From assembly GCA_934446455.1 (NCBI GenBank), contig CAKSEE010000022.1:1-42267 (forward strand): a stretch of DNA of 42,267 bases, in the 5' to 3' direction. Of the stretch, positions 6,910 to 15,395 are shown piece by piece. The stretch is from an uncultured Oscillospiraceae bacterium (GTDB taxonomy: Bacteria; Bacillota; Clostridia; Oscillospirales; Ruminococcaceae). The number at the start of each line of letters is the position of its first letter. Within the stretch, counting starts at the first letter, position 1. The notes beneath the pieces are model-generated. The model did no database searches. It was not told the origin of the DNA and was given only the letters and a program-made list of their open reading frames with translations. A program made the position numbers and the translations under genes.

Positions 6910-7039
6910 CTTTGCTCTCCTTTCTGTAATATTTCGACAGCTTTCAACGCTTTGTTATCTGCTTTTGTATTTACAATCCGTAATAATTCCCGCAAATACG
7001 ACAATTTGTAGCGAAAAATTACGAATTACGCATTACGAA
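6910..7039. other. Gap between flhA and sigD with heptamer repeats
   Basis: A 130-base AT-rich gap, long for this cluster. flhF and flhG usually lie here. Four tandem heptamers of the form ATTACG(A/C) or ATTATGC cover 7018-7045, running into the flhA stop codon. A weak promoter-like pair (TTGCGG and TAAATA on the minus strand) may serve sigD. No reading frame is credible. Confidence 0.5.
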
Positions 7040-9127
7040 TTATGCATTGACCTTGCTCAGCGAAATATTCCCTATCGCCTGTATCTGCGCAGTAGAATCT
7101 ATCTCGCTGTAGGACAGCACCGTAATGTTCGGTATGAACTGGTCGGTGAGCTTTTTGAAGTAAATGCGGACAACGGGGGACGTCAGAATTATTACAGTCG
7201 GTATAACGTCCTTGATTTTATCTATTTCGGCATTTGTCGCCGCGACTATGTGCTGAATGACATCGGGCGACATTGCAAGGTAGCTGCCCTGGTCGTTCTT
7301 CTTAACGGAGCTAACTATCATGTCCTCTATCGCGGTATCGAGCGTGATTACGCGCAGCGAGTTCGCCTCGGCGAAGCGGTGCGTTATCGTACGCTTAAGC
7401 GACTGGCGAACGTACTCCGTCACGATATCGACGTCCTTAAGAACGTTGGTATGGTCGCCGAGCGTTTCGAGAATCGTTTCAAGGTCGCGTATCGGTATGC
7501 CCTCTTTAAGAAGGTTCGACAATACTTTCTGTAGATATCCGACAGAAATTACCTTGGGTATAAGATCATCGACAACGATCGGGTTCGTTTTCTTCACGTT
7601 TTCGACCATTGTGTTTACGTCCTGCCTTGACAGCAGCTCGTGCGCGTAGCGCTTCATTATCTCGGACCAGTGCGTTATCATGACGGAAACAGGGTCGATA
7701 AGCGTGTAGCCAGCCACGTCCGCCATTATCTTCTTGTCCTCGCTTATCCACTTGGCGGGCAGCCCGAATGCGGGCTCCACCGTGTCTATGCCCTCTACCT
7801 CGGCGGTAACGTCGCCGCTGTCAAGCGCCAGATAGTGGTCTACAAGTATCTCGCCGCGCGCGACTTCCTCGCCCTTTATCTTGATTATGTACTGATTGGG
7901 GTTTATCTCGGGATTATCCGTCATTCTTACCGACGGAATGACCATGCCCATGTCAAGCGCAAACTGTTTTCGGAAGATAACCACGCGCTCGATGAAGTTG
8001 CCGCCGCTTTTCTCGTCTACAAGCCTCAGCAGGCTGTAGCCGAACTCCATCTCGATTGGCTCGACGTTAAGCAGCTTGAACACGTTGTCGATATCGCGGT
8101 AATAGTCGTTGTCCGCAGGAGCCTTTTCAAGCTCGCGCTGCTCCTCCTTCATGCGCTGCTCAAGCTCAAGCTGCGCCATCTTCTTCTTGTTTCTGTCGAG
8201 AAGCACCGCGGCCACGATAAGCAGCACGCCGAGAATAAGCAGCACAAACGTCGGGAAGCCCGGTATAAGCATCATCACAAGCACGACCATTCCCGCGATA
8301 AGCAGCACGAACGGCTGTGCGGTAAACTGGCTCTTGATGTCGTTCATCAGGCTGTCCTGACTTGCAGCGCGCGTTACGATCATACCCGTTGCTACAGAAA
8401 TGAGCAGCGCGGGAATCTGCGAGCAAAGACCGTCGCCGACAGTCGCCAGCGAGTAGGTGTTAAGTATCGTCATAAAGTCGCCGTTGCCGCGCACCATGCC
8501 GATGATAACGCCGCCGATGATGTTGACGAGCGTAGTGATGATAGACATGATAGCGTCGCCCTTGACGAACTTCGTGGCACCGTCCATTGAGCCGTAGAAG
8601 TCAGCCTCGCGCTGAATGTTGGAACGGCGTATTTTCGCCTGTTCCTCGTTAATAAGCCCCGAGTTCAGGTCCGCGTCGATAGCCATCTGCTTACCGGGCA
8701 TTGCGTCCAGCGTGAAGCGCGCTGCAACCTCGGATACACGTTCGGAACCCTTGGTGATAACGATAAAGTTTACAAGAACTATGATTATGAATATAAGGAA
8801 GCCGACGATGGCGTCGCCGCCCATAACAAAGTTACCGAACGCCTTTATTACCTCGCCCGCATAACCTTTCGACAGAATGCCGCGCGTAGTCGATACGTTC
8901 AGCGACAATCGCAGAACGGTCGTGATCAGCAGCACCGTGGGGAATACGGAGAACTCCAGCGCCTCCTTGATGAACATCGTCATAACGAGTATGATGAGCG
9001 AAAGCGCTATGTTCATCATTATCATAAAGTCCAGCAGCCATGACGGCAGCGGAATGATGATGGCGATAACGATAAATATGATGAAAAGCACCATCGAATT
9101 TGACAGTATCTTCTTTATCATATCCAT
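7040..9127 (-). CDS. flhA: Flagellar export gate protein FlhA
   Basis: A 695-residue FlhA, the main membrane component and cytoplasmic docking ring of the flagellar type III export gate. The N-terminal half (to about residue 330) has eight hydrophobic segments with the conserved cytoplasmic loop; the motifs TTVLRLSLNVSTTRGIL and DAMPGKQMAIDADLNSG (about 145-161) are typical. The C-terminal domain (about 350-695) collects chaperone-substrate complexes. Full length for the family. GGGAG precedes the ATG at a spacing of 9. It lies 26 bases after flhB. The next gene is sigD rather than flhF. Confidence 0.97.
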   Translation of the reverse strand: MDMIKKILSNSMVLFIIFIVIAIIIPLPSWLLDFMIMMNIALSLIILVMTMFIKEALEFSVFPTVLLITTVLRLSLNVSTTRGILSKGYAGEVIKAFGNFVMGGDAIVGFLIFIIIVLVNFIVITKGSERVSEVAARFTLDAMPGKQMAIDADLNSGLINEEQAKIRRSNIQREADFYGSMDGATKFVKGDAIMSIITTLVNIIGGVIIGMVRGNGDFMTILNTYSLATVGDGLCSQIPALLISVATGMIVTRAASQDSLMNDIKSQFTAQPFVLLIAGMVVLVMMLIPGFPTFVLLILGVLLIVAAVLLDRNKKKMAQLELEQRMKEEQRELEKAPADNDYYRDIDNVFKLLNVEPIEMEFGYSLLRLVDEKSGGNFIERVVIFRKQFALDMGMVIPSVRMTDNPEINPNQYIIKIKGEEVARGEILVDHYLALDSGDVTAEVEGIDTVEPAFGLPAKWISEDKKIMADVAGYTLIDPVSVMITHWSEIMKRYAHELLSRQDVNTMVENVKKTNPIVVDDLIPKVISVGYLQKVLSNLLKEGIPIRDLETILETLGDHTNVLKDVDIVTEYVRQSLKRTITHRFAEANSLRVITLDTAIEDMIVSSVKKNDQGSYLAMSPDVIQHIVAATNAEIDKIKDVIPTVIILTSPVVRIYFKKLTDQFIPNITVLSYSEIDSTAQIQAIGNISLSKVNA

Positions 9128-9153
9128 GCCATCTCACTCCCTTCATTTTATCG

Positions 9154-10218
9154 TCACGCGTGAAGCGTTTTGTGCTTCTCGCGGTATACCACGGTGAGCA
9201 CCTCTGCTACCGCGTCGTAAAGCTCGAACGGTATCTCCCGCCCTACGTCAACCTGCGCGTAAAGCGCGCGGGCAAGCGGGGGATTTTCCATTGTATATAC
9301 GCCGTTTTCCTCGGCTATGCGCACTATCCGCTGCGCAATAAGATCCTTGCCCTTAGCCACTACCAGCGGTGCGCGGTTTTTGTCCTGGTCGTATTTCAGC
9401 GCAACGGCGTAATGCGTCGGGTTTCTTATGATTACGTCCGAGGACGGGACCTCCTGCATCATGCGCGACTGTGCCATCTGCTGCTGGCGCTGCTTTATCT
9501 TGCTCTTTACCTGCGGGTCGCCCTCCATCTGCTTGAACTCCTCTTTTACCTCCTGCTTGGACATTTTGAGCTTCTTCTCAAACTGCCACCACTGGAAAAG
9601 GAAGTCCGCAGCCGCCACAAACACAAGCACCACGCATATAAGCATTACAATGTCGAATATGCACAGCGACGCATATGCAAGTCCCTGCATAAGCCCCGTG
9701 TCCATGAGCGAGAGTATGCGCGGCATTCGGGAGCTTATCTCGTTGTACACAACGTACACGATGATTATGACCTCGATAAGTCCCTTTATTATGCCGACAA
9801 ACGCCTGCGCGGAGAACATCTTCTTTATGCCCTCGAGCGGGTTCAGTCTGGAGAACTTCGGGCGCAGCGCTTTCATTGTGAAAAGCCCACGCGTCTGCGC
9901 TATGGTCGGTATTATGCCCAGAAGCATTGCAATGGCGCATATCGGCAGCACCACAAGCGCAGCAACCGTGATAACGTCAACGAACACCGCCATTACTGTG
10001 TCGGAGTTCACCTGTGTTGTGCCGATGCTCTCAAACGAGCGCTGTGTGTAGCTCAGCATATTCTTCATCATAAACCCTGCAAGCAGGCGCATTGACGCAA
10101 ATATGCCAAGCACGGACGCTGCCGTTACTATCTCCTTTGACTGGAGGACATTACCCTCCTTGCGCTGGTCGCGGCGCTTTTTCGGGGTCGCCTTTTCGGT
10201 TTTCTCCTCGCCCGCCAC
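9154..10218 (-). CDS. flhB: Flagellar export switch protein FlhB
   Basis: A 354-residue FlhB. It has an N-terminal lysine-rich start (EEKTEKATPKKRRDQRKEG), four membrane segments between about 28 and 205, and a cytoplasmic domain with the self-cleavage motif NPTH at 266-269. Cleavage there switches export from rod/hook to filament substrates once FliK reports the hook length. FliK is encoded in the same cluster. A GTG start is used, with an AAGGCGGTGG stretch upstream. The gene lies 21 bases after fliR, in the standard order fliR-flhB-flhA. Confidence 0.97.
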   Translation of the reverse strand: MAGEEKTEKATPKKRRDQRKEGNVLQSKEIVTAASVLGIFASMRLLAGFMMKNMLSYTQRSFESIGTTQVNSDTVMAVFVDVITVAALVVLPICAIAMLLGIIPTIAQTRGLFTMKALRPKFSRLNPLEGIKKMFSAQAFVGIIKGLIEVIIIVYVVYNEISSRMPRILSLMDTGLMQGLAYASLCIFDIVMLICVVLVFVAAADFLFQWWQFEKKLKMSKQEVKEEFKQMEGDPQVKSKIKQRQQQMAQSRMMQEVPSSDVIIRNPTHYAVALKYDQDKNRAPLVVAKGKDLIAQRIVRIAEENGVYTMENPPLARALYAQVDVGREIPFELYDAVAEVLTVVYREKHKTLHA

Positions 10219-10239
10219 TTGACCACCGCCTTCTCGGGA

Positions 10240-11022
10240 TTAAACTGCCGCAAACTGCTCCACAAGCCCGTTAAGGTTAGTGAAGAGTATGCCCATGAGC
10301 CGCTCTATGAACTCTGCGGTGACCGAGCAGCTTGCCGCCAGCACAACAAAGCCTACGAGCATCTTTGTCTGAATATTTAAGGTGAAAACGTGAATCGTCG
10401 GCACAGCCTTCATCAGCACGCCTATGCAGAACTCTGCAATGAGCGACGAGGCTATGACGGGCATGGCAAGCTTAAGCCCGAGCGTAAGCACCGTCTGGAA
10501 ATAGCTTACAGCGATGTACGCAAGGTTTATGTTGAAGCCTGTCCAACCTATGGGTATCGTTTCAAACGACACCTGAAAGAGCTTTATATAGCTCAGATGC
10601 CCTCCCACCGCAAAGAAGTATATCATGAACCAGTAGTTGTAATACTGTGTGAGAAGGCTCGCGTTGCCGAATGTGGGGTCGTAGCTCTTTGCCATTGAAA
10701 GCCCGAGCTGCATATCCGAAACCTCGCCCGCCACCGCAAAGACCTGCAGCATAAGGTTCACAAAGAACCCGAGTACAGCGCCGATAAGCAGCTCCTTTGC
10801 AATGTCAAGCGCCAACGGGAGAAGCCCCGCAGGCATAGTATACTGCGCAGTGCCCGCCGCCGTCATCACAGCCGCGAGAACCACCGAGCAGCCCGCCTTG
10901 ACATATGTCGGCACGCCGTTGCGCGAGAAAATCGGGTTGAACGTGAATATCCCGCCCACGCGCGCCAGCACCATTATGTAAACGACGAAGTTCGTCTGTA
11001 TCGTTGTCCATATTTCTGACAC
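10240..11022 (-). CDS. fliR: Flagellar export gate protein FliR
   Basis: A 260-residue membrane protein with about six hydrophobic segments and the FliR pattern near the N terminus (VLARVGGIFTFNPIFS, about 18-33). Together with FliP and FliQ it builds the helical core of the export channel in the basal body. The GTG start has AAGGGG 6 bases upstream. It follows fliQ by 10 bases. Length is normal for the family. Confidence 0.95.
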   Translation of the reverse strand: MSEIWTTIQTNFVVYIMVLARVGGIFTFNPIFSRNGVPTYVKAGCSVVLAAVMTAAGTAQYTMPAGLLPLALDIAKELLIGAVLGFFVNLMLQVFAVAGEVSDMQLGLSMAKSYDPTFGNASLLTQYYNYWFMIYFFAVGGHLSYIKLFQVSFETIPIGWTGFNINLAYIAVSYFQTVLTLGLKLAMPVIASSLIAEFCIGVLMKAVPTIHVFTLNIQTKMLVGFVVLAASCSVTAEFIERLMGILFTNLNGLVEQFAAV

Positions 11023-11032
11023 GGCGCGCCCC

Positions 11033-11305
11033 TTACGTTATGGGTATCTGCGCCATCTTTTCAGCAATGAAGTTGATGAAATCCACGCATTCCTGCATCA
11101 TCCACGGGCCCAGAAAGAACAGCGTAAGCCCCACCGCGACAGCCTTCGGCGCAAAGGTGAGCGTCTGCTCATGCACCTGCGTTGCCGCCTGTAGTATCGC
11201 TATCACAAGCCCGACTATCATCGCCACGAGAAGCACGGGGAGCGCCAGCTTGAACATCAGCATGATGGCTTCCCGGAATATCTCAAGGACAAGGTCCTCA
11301 GTCAT
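11033..11305 (-). CDS. fliQ: Flagellar export gate protein FliQ
   Basis: A 90-residue protein with two transmembrane hairpin helices (about 13-38 and 50-74) and the conserved segment VGLVIAILQAATQVHEQTL between them. It is a subunit of the FliPQR export core. It lies between fliP and fliR in standard order, and its length is exactly typical. Confidence 0.96.
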   Translation of the reverse strand: MTEDLVLEIFREAIMLMFKLALPVLLVAMIVGLVIAILQAATQVHEQTLTFAPKAVAVGLTLFFLGPWMMQECVDFINFIAEKMAQIPIT

Positions 11306-11332
11306 CTGAAATCGCCCCTTTCCGCTGCGCCG

Positions 11333-12214
11333 CTACCAGTTGTAGCTCGAAACCACCGAGCCTATCAGCAGGTTCCACCCGTCCGCAAGCACGAATATCA
11401 GTATCTTGAACGGCATGGATATCATCGCGGGCGGCAGCATCATCATACCCATAGACATCAGCGTACTGCCGACAACGATGTCTATGACAAGGAACGGAAT
11501 GTAAATGAGGAAGCCCATCTGGAAAGCGCGCTTAAGCTCGCTTATCATGAACGACGGCACGATAACCGTAAGCGGCAGGTCGTTCTGTATGTACTCCTCG
11601 GTATAGCCGCCCTCGGGCTCTTCCATCTTCGACAGGTCGATAAAGAAGTCAAGGTCGTCGTTCGCGGTCTGCTTGAGCATAAAGCGCCTCAGCGGAACGC
11701 TCGCGGCTTCCACCGCCTCCTTTGTCGTCATCTGCTCGTTGACGTAGGGCTGGTAGGCTATCTCGTTTATCTCAGTAAACACGGGCGCCATGATGAAAAG
11801 CGTTAAAAAGAGCGCCATTCCCGTAAGCACCATGTTTGGCGGAGTGCTTTGCAGCTGCATTGCGCTGCGCAGAAAGCTCAGCACGATGATGATGCGGGTA
11901 AAGCACGTCATCATGATGAGAATCGAGGGCGCCAGCGCTATGAGCGTCAGCAGCAGTATTACCTCGAGCGGCTGCGACGCATCCACGCCGATTACCTCCT
12001 GCAAAACCGAGGAAGTCGGGCTGTCGCCGACATTCTGCGCGGGCGTGTCAAGGTAGTCGCCTGCCCCGGCGGCTGCGGTCTGCCCCGCCGCCTCCGTCGT
12101 TTCCGCATAGGCGCACAGTCCAAAGAACATTACGGCAAGGAAAATCGTGACAAAAAGCGAAACGGCAAACTTTATCACCAGCTTCTTGTCACATTGGCAC
12201 AGTTTCTTAAGCAT
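11333..12214 (-). CDS. fliP: Flagellar export gate protein FliP
   Basis: A 293-residue FliP. A cleavable signal peptide (about residues 8-38, ending near LCAYA) is followed by a 50-residue variable region and then the conserved membrane domain. Typical motifs are MMTCFTRIIIVLSFLR and the C-terminal DLVVGS-like IDIVVGSTLMSMGMMMLPP. FliP subunits form most of the export channel. The ATG at 12214 is preferred over the one at 12220 because GGAGG then stands 7 bases upstream; the earlier ATG is only a base from it. It starts shortly after fliO. Confidence 0.96.
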   Translation of the reverse strand: MLKKLCQCDKKLVIKFAVSLFVTIFLAVMFFGLCAYAETTEAAGQTAAAGAGDYLDTPAQNVGDSPTSSVLQEVIGVDASQPLEVILLLTLIALAPSILIMMTCFTRIIIVLSFLRSAMQLQSTPPNMVLTGMALFLTLFIMAPVFTEINEIAYQPYVNEQMTTKEAVEAASVPLRRFMLKQTANDDLDFFIDLSKMEEPEGGYTEEYIQNDLPLTVIVPSFMISELKRAFQMGFLIYIPFLVIDIVVGSTLMSMGMMMLPPAMISMPFKILIFVLADGWNLLIGSVVSSYNW

Positions 12215-12227
12215 CGCCATTCCTCCG

Positions 12228-12569
12228 TTACTTCTTCTTCATCATGTTCTGCATGACTATTTTGAAGCTCTCCCCGAATGAGGGCGGCGCGCCGTCCGGC
12301 TTCGCGGTAAGCTCCTCCTCGGTCTGTTCAAGGTCGCATATCTTCTCTGCGTGATTTGCCGTCACGCCAAGCACCATGCACTTGCCGCATACGCTCACAA
12401 GCAGCAGCATTTTGTCGGGGCCGAGGTTTATGCGCTCGAGTATCTTCATGTGGCGGCTGTCGTAAAGCGAGGTGCGCGCGTTCAGCTTTTTCATCAGCCG
12501 GAAAACCACGAAAATGAGAGCAAGAACGCCGACAAGCGCCATTATCATCTGAAAATATCCGCCGTCCAC
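12228..12569 (-). CDS. fliO: Flagellar biosynthesis protein FliO/FliZ
   Basis: A 113-residue single-span protein. A membrane segment (about residues 8-24) is followed by a short basic linker and a small cytoplasmic domain with the FliO pattern (MKILERINLGPDKMLLLVSVCGK). FliO assists assembly of the FliP ring and is not part of the finished gate. The GTG at 12569 is chosen because GGGGG stands 7 bases upstream; an earlier GTG at 12587 has no ribosome site. Two terminator-like hairpins lie just upstream, between cheY and fliO. Confidence 0.85.
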   Translation of the reverse strand: MDGGYFQMIMALVGVLALIFVVFRLMKKLNARTSLYDSRHMKILERINLGPDKMLLLVSVCGKCMVLGVTANHAEKICDLEQTEEELTAKPDGAPPSFGESFKIVMQNMMKKK

Positions 12570-12611
12570 CCGAACGCCCCCTCTCACAGTTTGCCGCTAA
12601 AATAACGCGCA

Positions 12612-12662
12612 TAAAAAACACTTTTGGCAATACCGCCCGAAACAGCACGGCATTGCCAAAAA
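12612..12662 (-). terminator. Terminator-like hairpin between cheY and fliO, distal
   Basis: On the minus strand a stem of about 15 bp with one imperfect pair (12662-12648 with 12635-12621) and a 12-base loop is followed by TGTTTTTT. It has all features of an intrinsic terminator but lies inside the flagellar cluster. Confidence 0.7.
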
Positions 12663-12683
12663 GGCGGAAGTTCTTCCCGCCTT
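12658..12683 (-). terminator. Terminator-like hairpin between cheY and fliO, proximal
   Basis: On the minus strand AAGGCGG pairs with CCGCCTT and runs into TTTTT, about 15 bases after the cheY stop codon. Its T run is part of the stem of the next hairpin, so the two cannot form fully at once. Confidence 0.6.
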
Positions 12684-12697
12684 ATTTCGTGTAAGAA

Positions 12698-13060
12698 TCA
12701 GCCGAGAACCTTCTTTACGGTCTGGAGAATTCTGTCGGGCTTAAACGGCTTTACGATGAAGTCGAGCGCGCCGAGCTTGATTGCCTCAACTACCATTGCC
12801 TCCTGACCCATAGCGGAGCACATAACCACCTTTGCCATGGGGTCGCTGCCCTTGATATCCTTGAGCGCCTCGATACCCGTCTTGTTGGGCATCGTTATAT
12901 CCATGATAACAAGGTCGGGCTTCTCGGCGTTGTATACTTCGCACGCCGCATTGCCGTCCGCCGCTTCAAGAATGTTGGTGTAGCCGTTCTTGGTAAGCGC
13001 GTCCTTGATGAGCATTCTCATAAACGCAGCATCGTCTACCAGCAGAATCTTCTTGTCCAT
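12698..13060 (-). CDS. cheY: Chemotaxis response regulator CheY
   Basis: A 120-residue single receiver domain with no output domain. Acidic D9/D10, the phosphorylation site D54 (VIMDITMP), S82 and K104 (VKPF) are all present. CheY-P binds the switch proteins FliM and FliY and sets the motor's direction of rotation; FliY and CheC dephosphorylate it. The start is the ATG with AGGAGA 7 bases upstream; an in-frame longer version lacks a ribosome site. It lies 93 bases after fliY, and two terminator-like hairpins follow it. CheA, its kinase, is not in the window. Confidence 0.95.
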   Translation of the reverse strand: MDKKILLVDDAAFMRMLIKDALTKNGYTNILEAADGNAACEVYNAEKPDLVIMDITMPNKTGIEALKDIKGSDPMAKVVMCSAMGQEAMVVEAIKLGALDFIVKPFKPDRILQTVKKVLG

Positions 13061-13153
13061 AACTTTTTCTCCTTGATATGATTGTATTGAGCGCCGCAGG
13101 GGCTGCGGCAATAATTAAGTCAGTTGCGCTTTGTTCGCGCCCGTATTTTTATT

Positions 13154-14356
13154 TTATTCCTTGCCGAAGCTGTCCATGATTTTATTCTTGACTATCTCGG
13201 TGATTCTTACGGCAAAGTTATCATCGATTACCACAACGTCGCCGCGCGCTATGAGGTTTCCGTTGACTACAACGTCCACGGGCGCGCCTGCCTGACGCTC
13301 AAGCTCGATGATAGTGCCCTGCGTGAACTCAAGGATATCCTTGACCTTGCGCTTCGCCGTGCCTATCTCAACGCTTATCTCAAGCGGCACTCCCATAAGC
13401 AGCTTGAGGTTGTCCTGCTGGTCTGTCGGCAGACCGAAATCCATTGCGTCAAACTGGTGGAGCTGCGCGTTCTGCACGTTTACGGGCGGCACAGGCGGCG
13501 GATACGCTCCGTAAGCCGCGTACTGGCTCGGATAGCCGTACGGCTGCTGCGGATACCCTGCGGGCATCGGCGCGGACTGCTGCACAGGCTGCGCGGGCGC
13601 AGGAGCACCCGCATACACGGGCTGCTGCGCAGGTGCGGGAGCAGGCGCAGGCGCGGGAGCCGCCGCTGCTGCGGGAGCGGGCATGGGAGCCGGCGCTGCC
13701 GCTGCGGGCGTCGTCTGCTGCGCGGTCGCTCCCTCGTCAACGTGGAACTTTTCTATCATCTTGCCCGAAAGCGTTTTTGCGAGGTCAACGGACATTACCG
13801 AAAGGAACTCGCTGCTCATTACTCCGTCAACCGTAAGGCTGAAGTTTACCGCAACGACCGTTTCGTCAGGCTCCATCTCGCAAAGCTCGCCGAAATTGGT
13901 TTCGTTGATTATGTACGGCGTGGGAGTCGAGATATCAACCGTAACGCCCAGCAGGTCTGAAAGCGCTGTCGCCGAGGCGCCCATCATCTGGTTCATTACC
14001 TCGCTGACGGCGCTGATGTTCAGCTCGTCAAACTTGAAGTCGGGGGATATTACCAGCGGGTTGCCAAGGAGCTGATTGAGTATCAGCTGAACGTCGTCCT
14101 GCTTGAGTATCATCATGTTAAGTCCCTTTATGCCTGCAACATAAACGATCTTAACGCAGATAGCAGGCTCAAGGTTCTTGTAATTAAGCTCAGAAACCTT
14201 TACGACCTTAACCTTCGGCGTGGTGATCCAAACCTTTGCGTTGAGAAGCTCAGACACAGCCGTCGCCGCCGAGCCCATGCTGATATTCAGTATTTCTCCT
14301 ACGGCGTCGATTTCGTAAGAGCTGAACTCGACATTTGCATCCTTTTCATTAGCCAT
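13154..14356 (-). CDS. fliY: Flagellar switch and CheY-P phosphatase FliY
   Basis: A 400-residue Gram-positive switch protein. Residues about 12-205 form a CheC-like domain with both phosphatase signatures intact: E21/N24 (GEILNISMGSA) and E119/N122 (SEVMNQMMGAS). A linker rich in Ala, Pro, Gln and Tyr (about 222-305) joins it to a C-terminal FliN/SpoA domain (about 312-395) that builds the C-ring. The ATG at 14356 is preferred; it lies 14 bases after the fliM stop, with GAGGT upstream. A TTG 24 bases earlier would overlap fliM. The linker is unusually long and repetitive, and probably flexible. Confidence 0.93.
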   Translation of the reverse strand: MANEKDANVEFSSYEIDAVGEILNISMGSAATAVSELLNAKVWITTPKVKVVKVSELNYKNLEPAICVKIVYVAGIKGLNMMILKQDDVQLILNQLLGNPLVISPDFKFDELNISAVSEVMNQMMGASATALSDLLGVTVDISTPTPYIINETNFGELCEMEPDETVVAVNFSLTVDGVMSSEFLSVMSVDLAKTLSGKMIEKFHVDEGATAQQTTPAAAAPAPMPAPAAAAAPAPAPAPAPAQQPVYAGAPAPAQPVQQSAPMPAGYPQQPYGYPSQYAAYGAYPPPVPPVNVQNAQLHQFDAMDFGLPTDQQDNLKLLMGVPLEISVEIGTAKRKVKDILEFTQGTIIELERQAGAPVDVVVNGNLIARGDVVVIDDNFAVRITEIVKNKIMDSFGKE

Positions 14357-14369
14357 CTGTCTTTGTACC

Positions 14370-15359
14370 TCAATTCTCAATGAAATTATCTATCATAATT
14401 GCCTTTTTATTGTTGAACGTTCCGAGCTTGCCGTCGCACCAGTCGGTTTCGCCAACCTTTACGATGATGTTGGAGCTTATCGGCTTGCCAAGCGGAATAA
14501 CGTCGTTCACCTGAAGCGTGAGGACCTCGTACAGGTCGAGGTTTATCGTCCCGAGCACCGCCCTTATCGTAAGGTCGGTGTCCGTGATGCCGCTCAGAAT
14601 GCTGTCGCGGCGTTCCTGCTCGCGTGCAGCGTCGGTCCTCCTGCGCGAACCCGTGTACCGCGGTATGAATTTGCCCATTATCTCGTCGAGGTTTATAGCG
14701 GGGATACATACGGATATGATTGACTTTACGCTGTTTATCTCCACCTCGAGCGCCACGATTATTACCGTGTCCTCATGACCTATGGTCTGCACCACGCGCG
14801 AGTTCGTTTCGATTCCGATGAGCTTCGGGTCCAGCTCGATATGCGTGAGCCACGGCTCTTTAAGAAGCCCTGCGAACGACTTCATGACGTCCGTCATTAT
14901 CGTTATCTCTATCTCGGTGAAATCGCGGTTTACGTCGCGGTATTCGCCCTTGCCGCCCAGAAGCCTGTCTATCATGGTGTAGGTGATAGGGTTTGACACC
15001 TGAACGATGACGTTCGTTTCGCTTACCTCGTCGTTGACGATGCCAAGATCCACCATGCCCATCATAACATAGTCGGGCAGCGCGTTGTTGAACTCGCTGT
15101 ACCTCTGCTCCTCTATATTGACGAGCGTTACGCTGCAATACAATCTTAACAGACCTGTCAGATAGGAGGAAAGAAGTCTGGCATAATTTTCAAATATGCT
15201 GTCGAGAACCTTTATCTGCTCTCTTGTGAACTTCTTCGGGGCGCGGAAATCATATTCCTTGACCTTTGTTTCCTCCTGCTGCGGCGCATTGAGCGTTCCG
15301 CCCATTGCGACGTTTTTCAGCATTTCATCGATCTGCGCCTGCGTCAGAACGTCAGCCAT
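14370..15359 (-). CDS. fliM: Flagellar motor switch protein FliM
   Basis: A 329-residue FliM. The N-terminal peptide LTQAQIDEML (5-14) is the CheY-P binding element, followed by the CheC-like middle domain that contacts FliG and a C-terminal SpoA domain (about 250-325) that pairs with FliY in the C-ring. Family motifs such as YDFRAPKKFTREQIK (about 35-49) are clear. GGGGAG precedes the ATG. It follows motB directly, where fliL is normally found. Confidence 0.96.
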   Translation of the reverse strand: MADVLTQAQIDEMLKNVAMGGTLNAPQQEETKVKEYDFRAPKKFTREQIKVLDSIFENYARLLSSYLTGLLRLYCSVTLVNIEEQRYSEFNNALPDYVMMGMVDLGIVNDEVSETNVIVQVSNPITYTMIDRLLGGKGEYRDVNRDFTEIEITIMTDVMKSFAGLLKEPWLTHIELDPKLIGIETNSRVVQTIGHEDTVIIVALEVEINSVKSIISVCIPAINLDEIMGKFIPRYTGSRRRTDAAREQERRDSILSGITDTDLTIRAVLGTINLDLYEVLTLQVNDVIPLGKPISSNIIVKVGETDWCDGKLGTFNNKKAIMIDNFIEN

Positions 15360-15395
15360 CAGATATCTCCCCTCATTTTAACTTCTTTCATAGCG

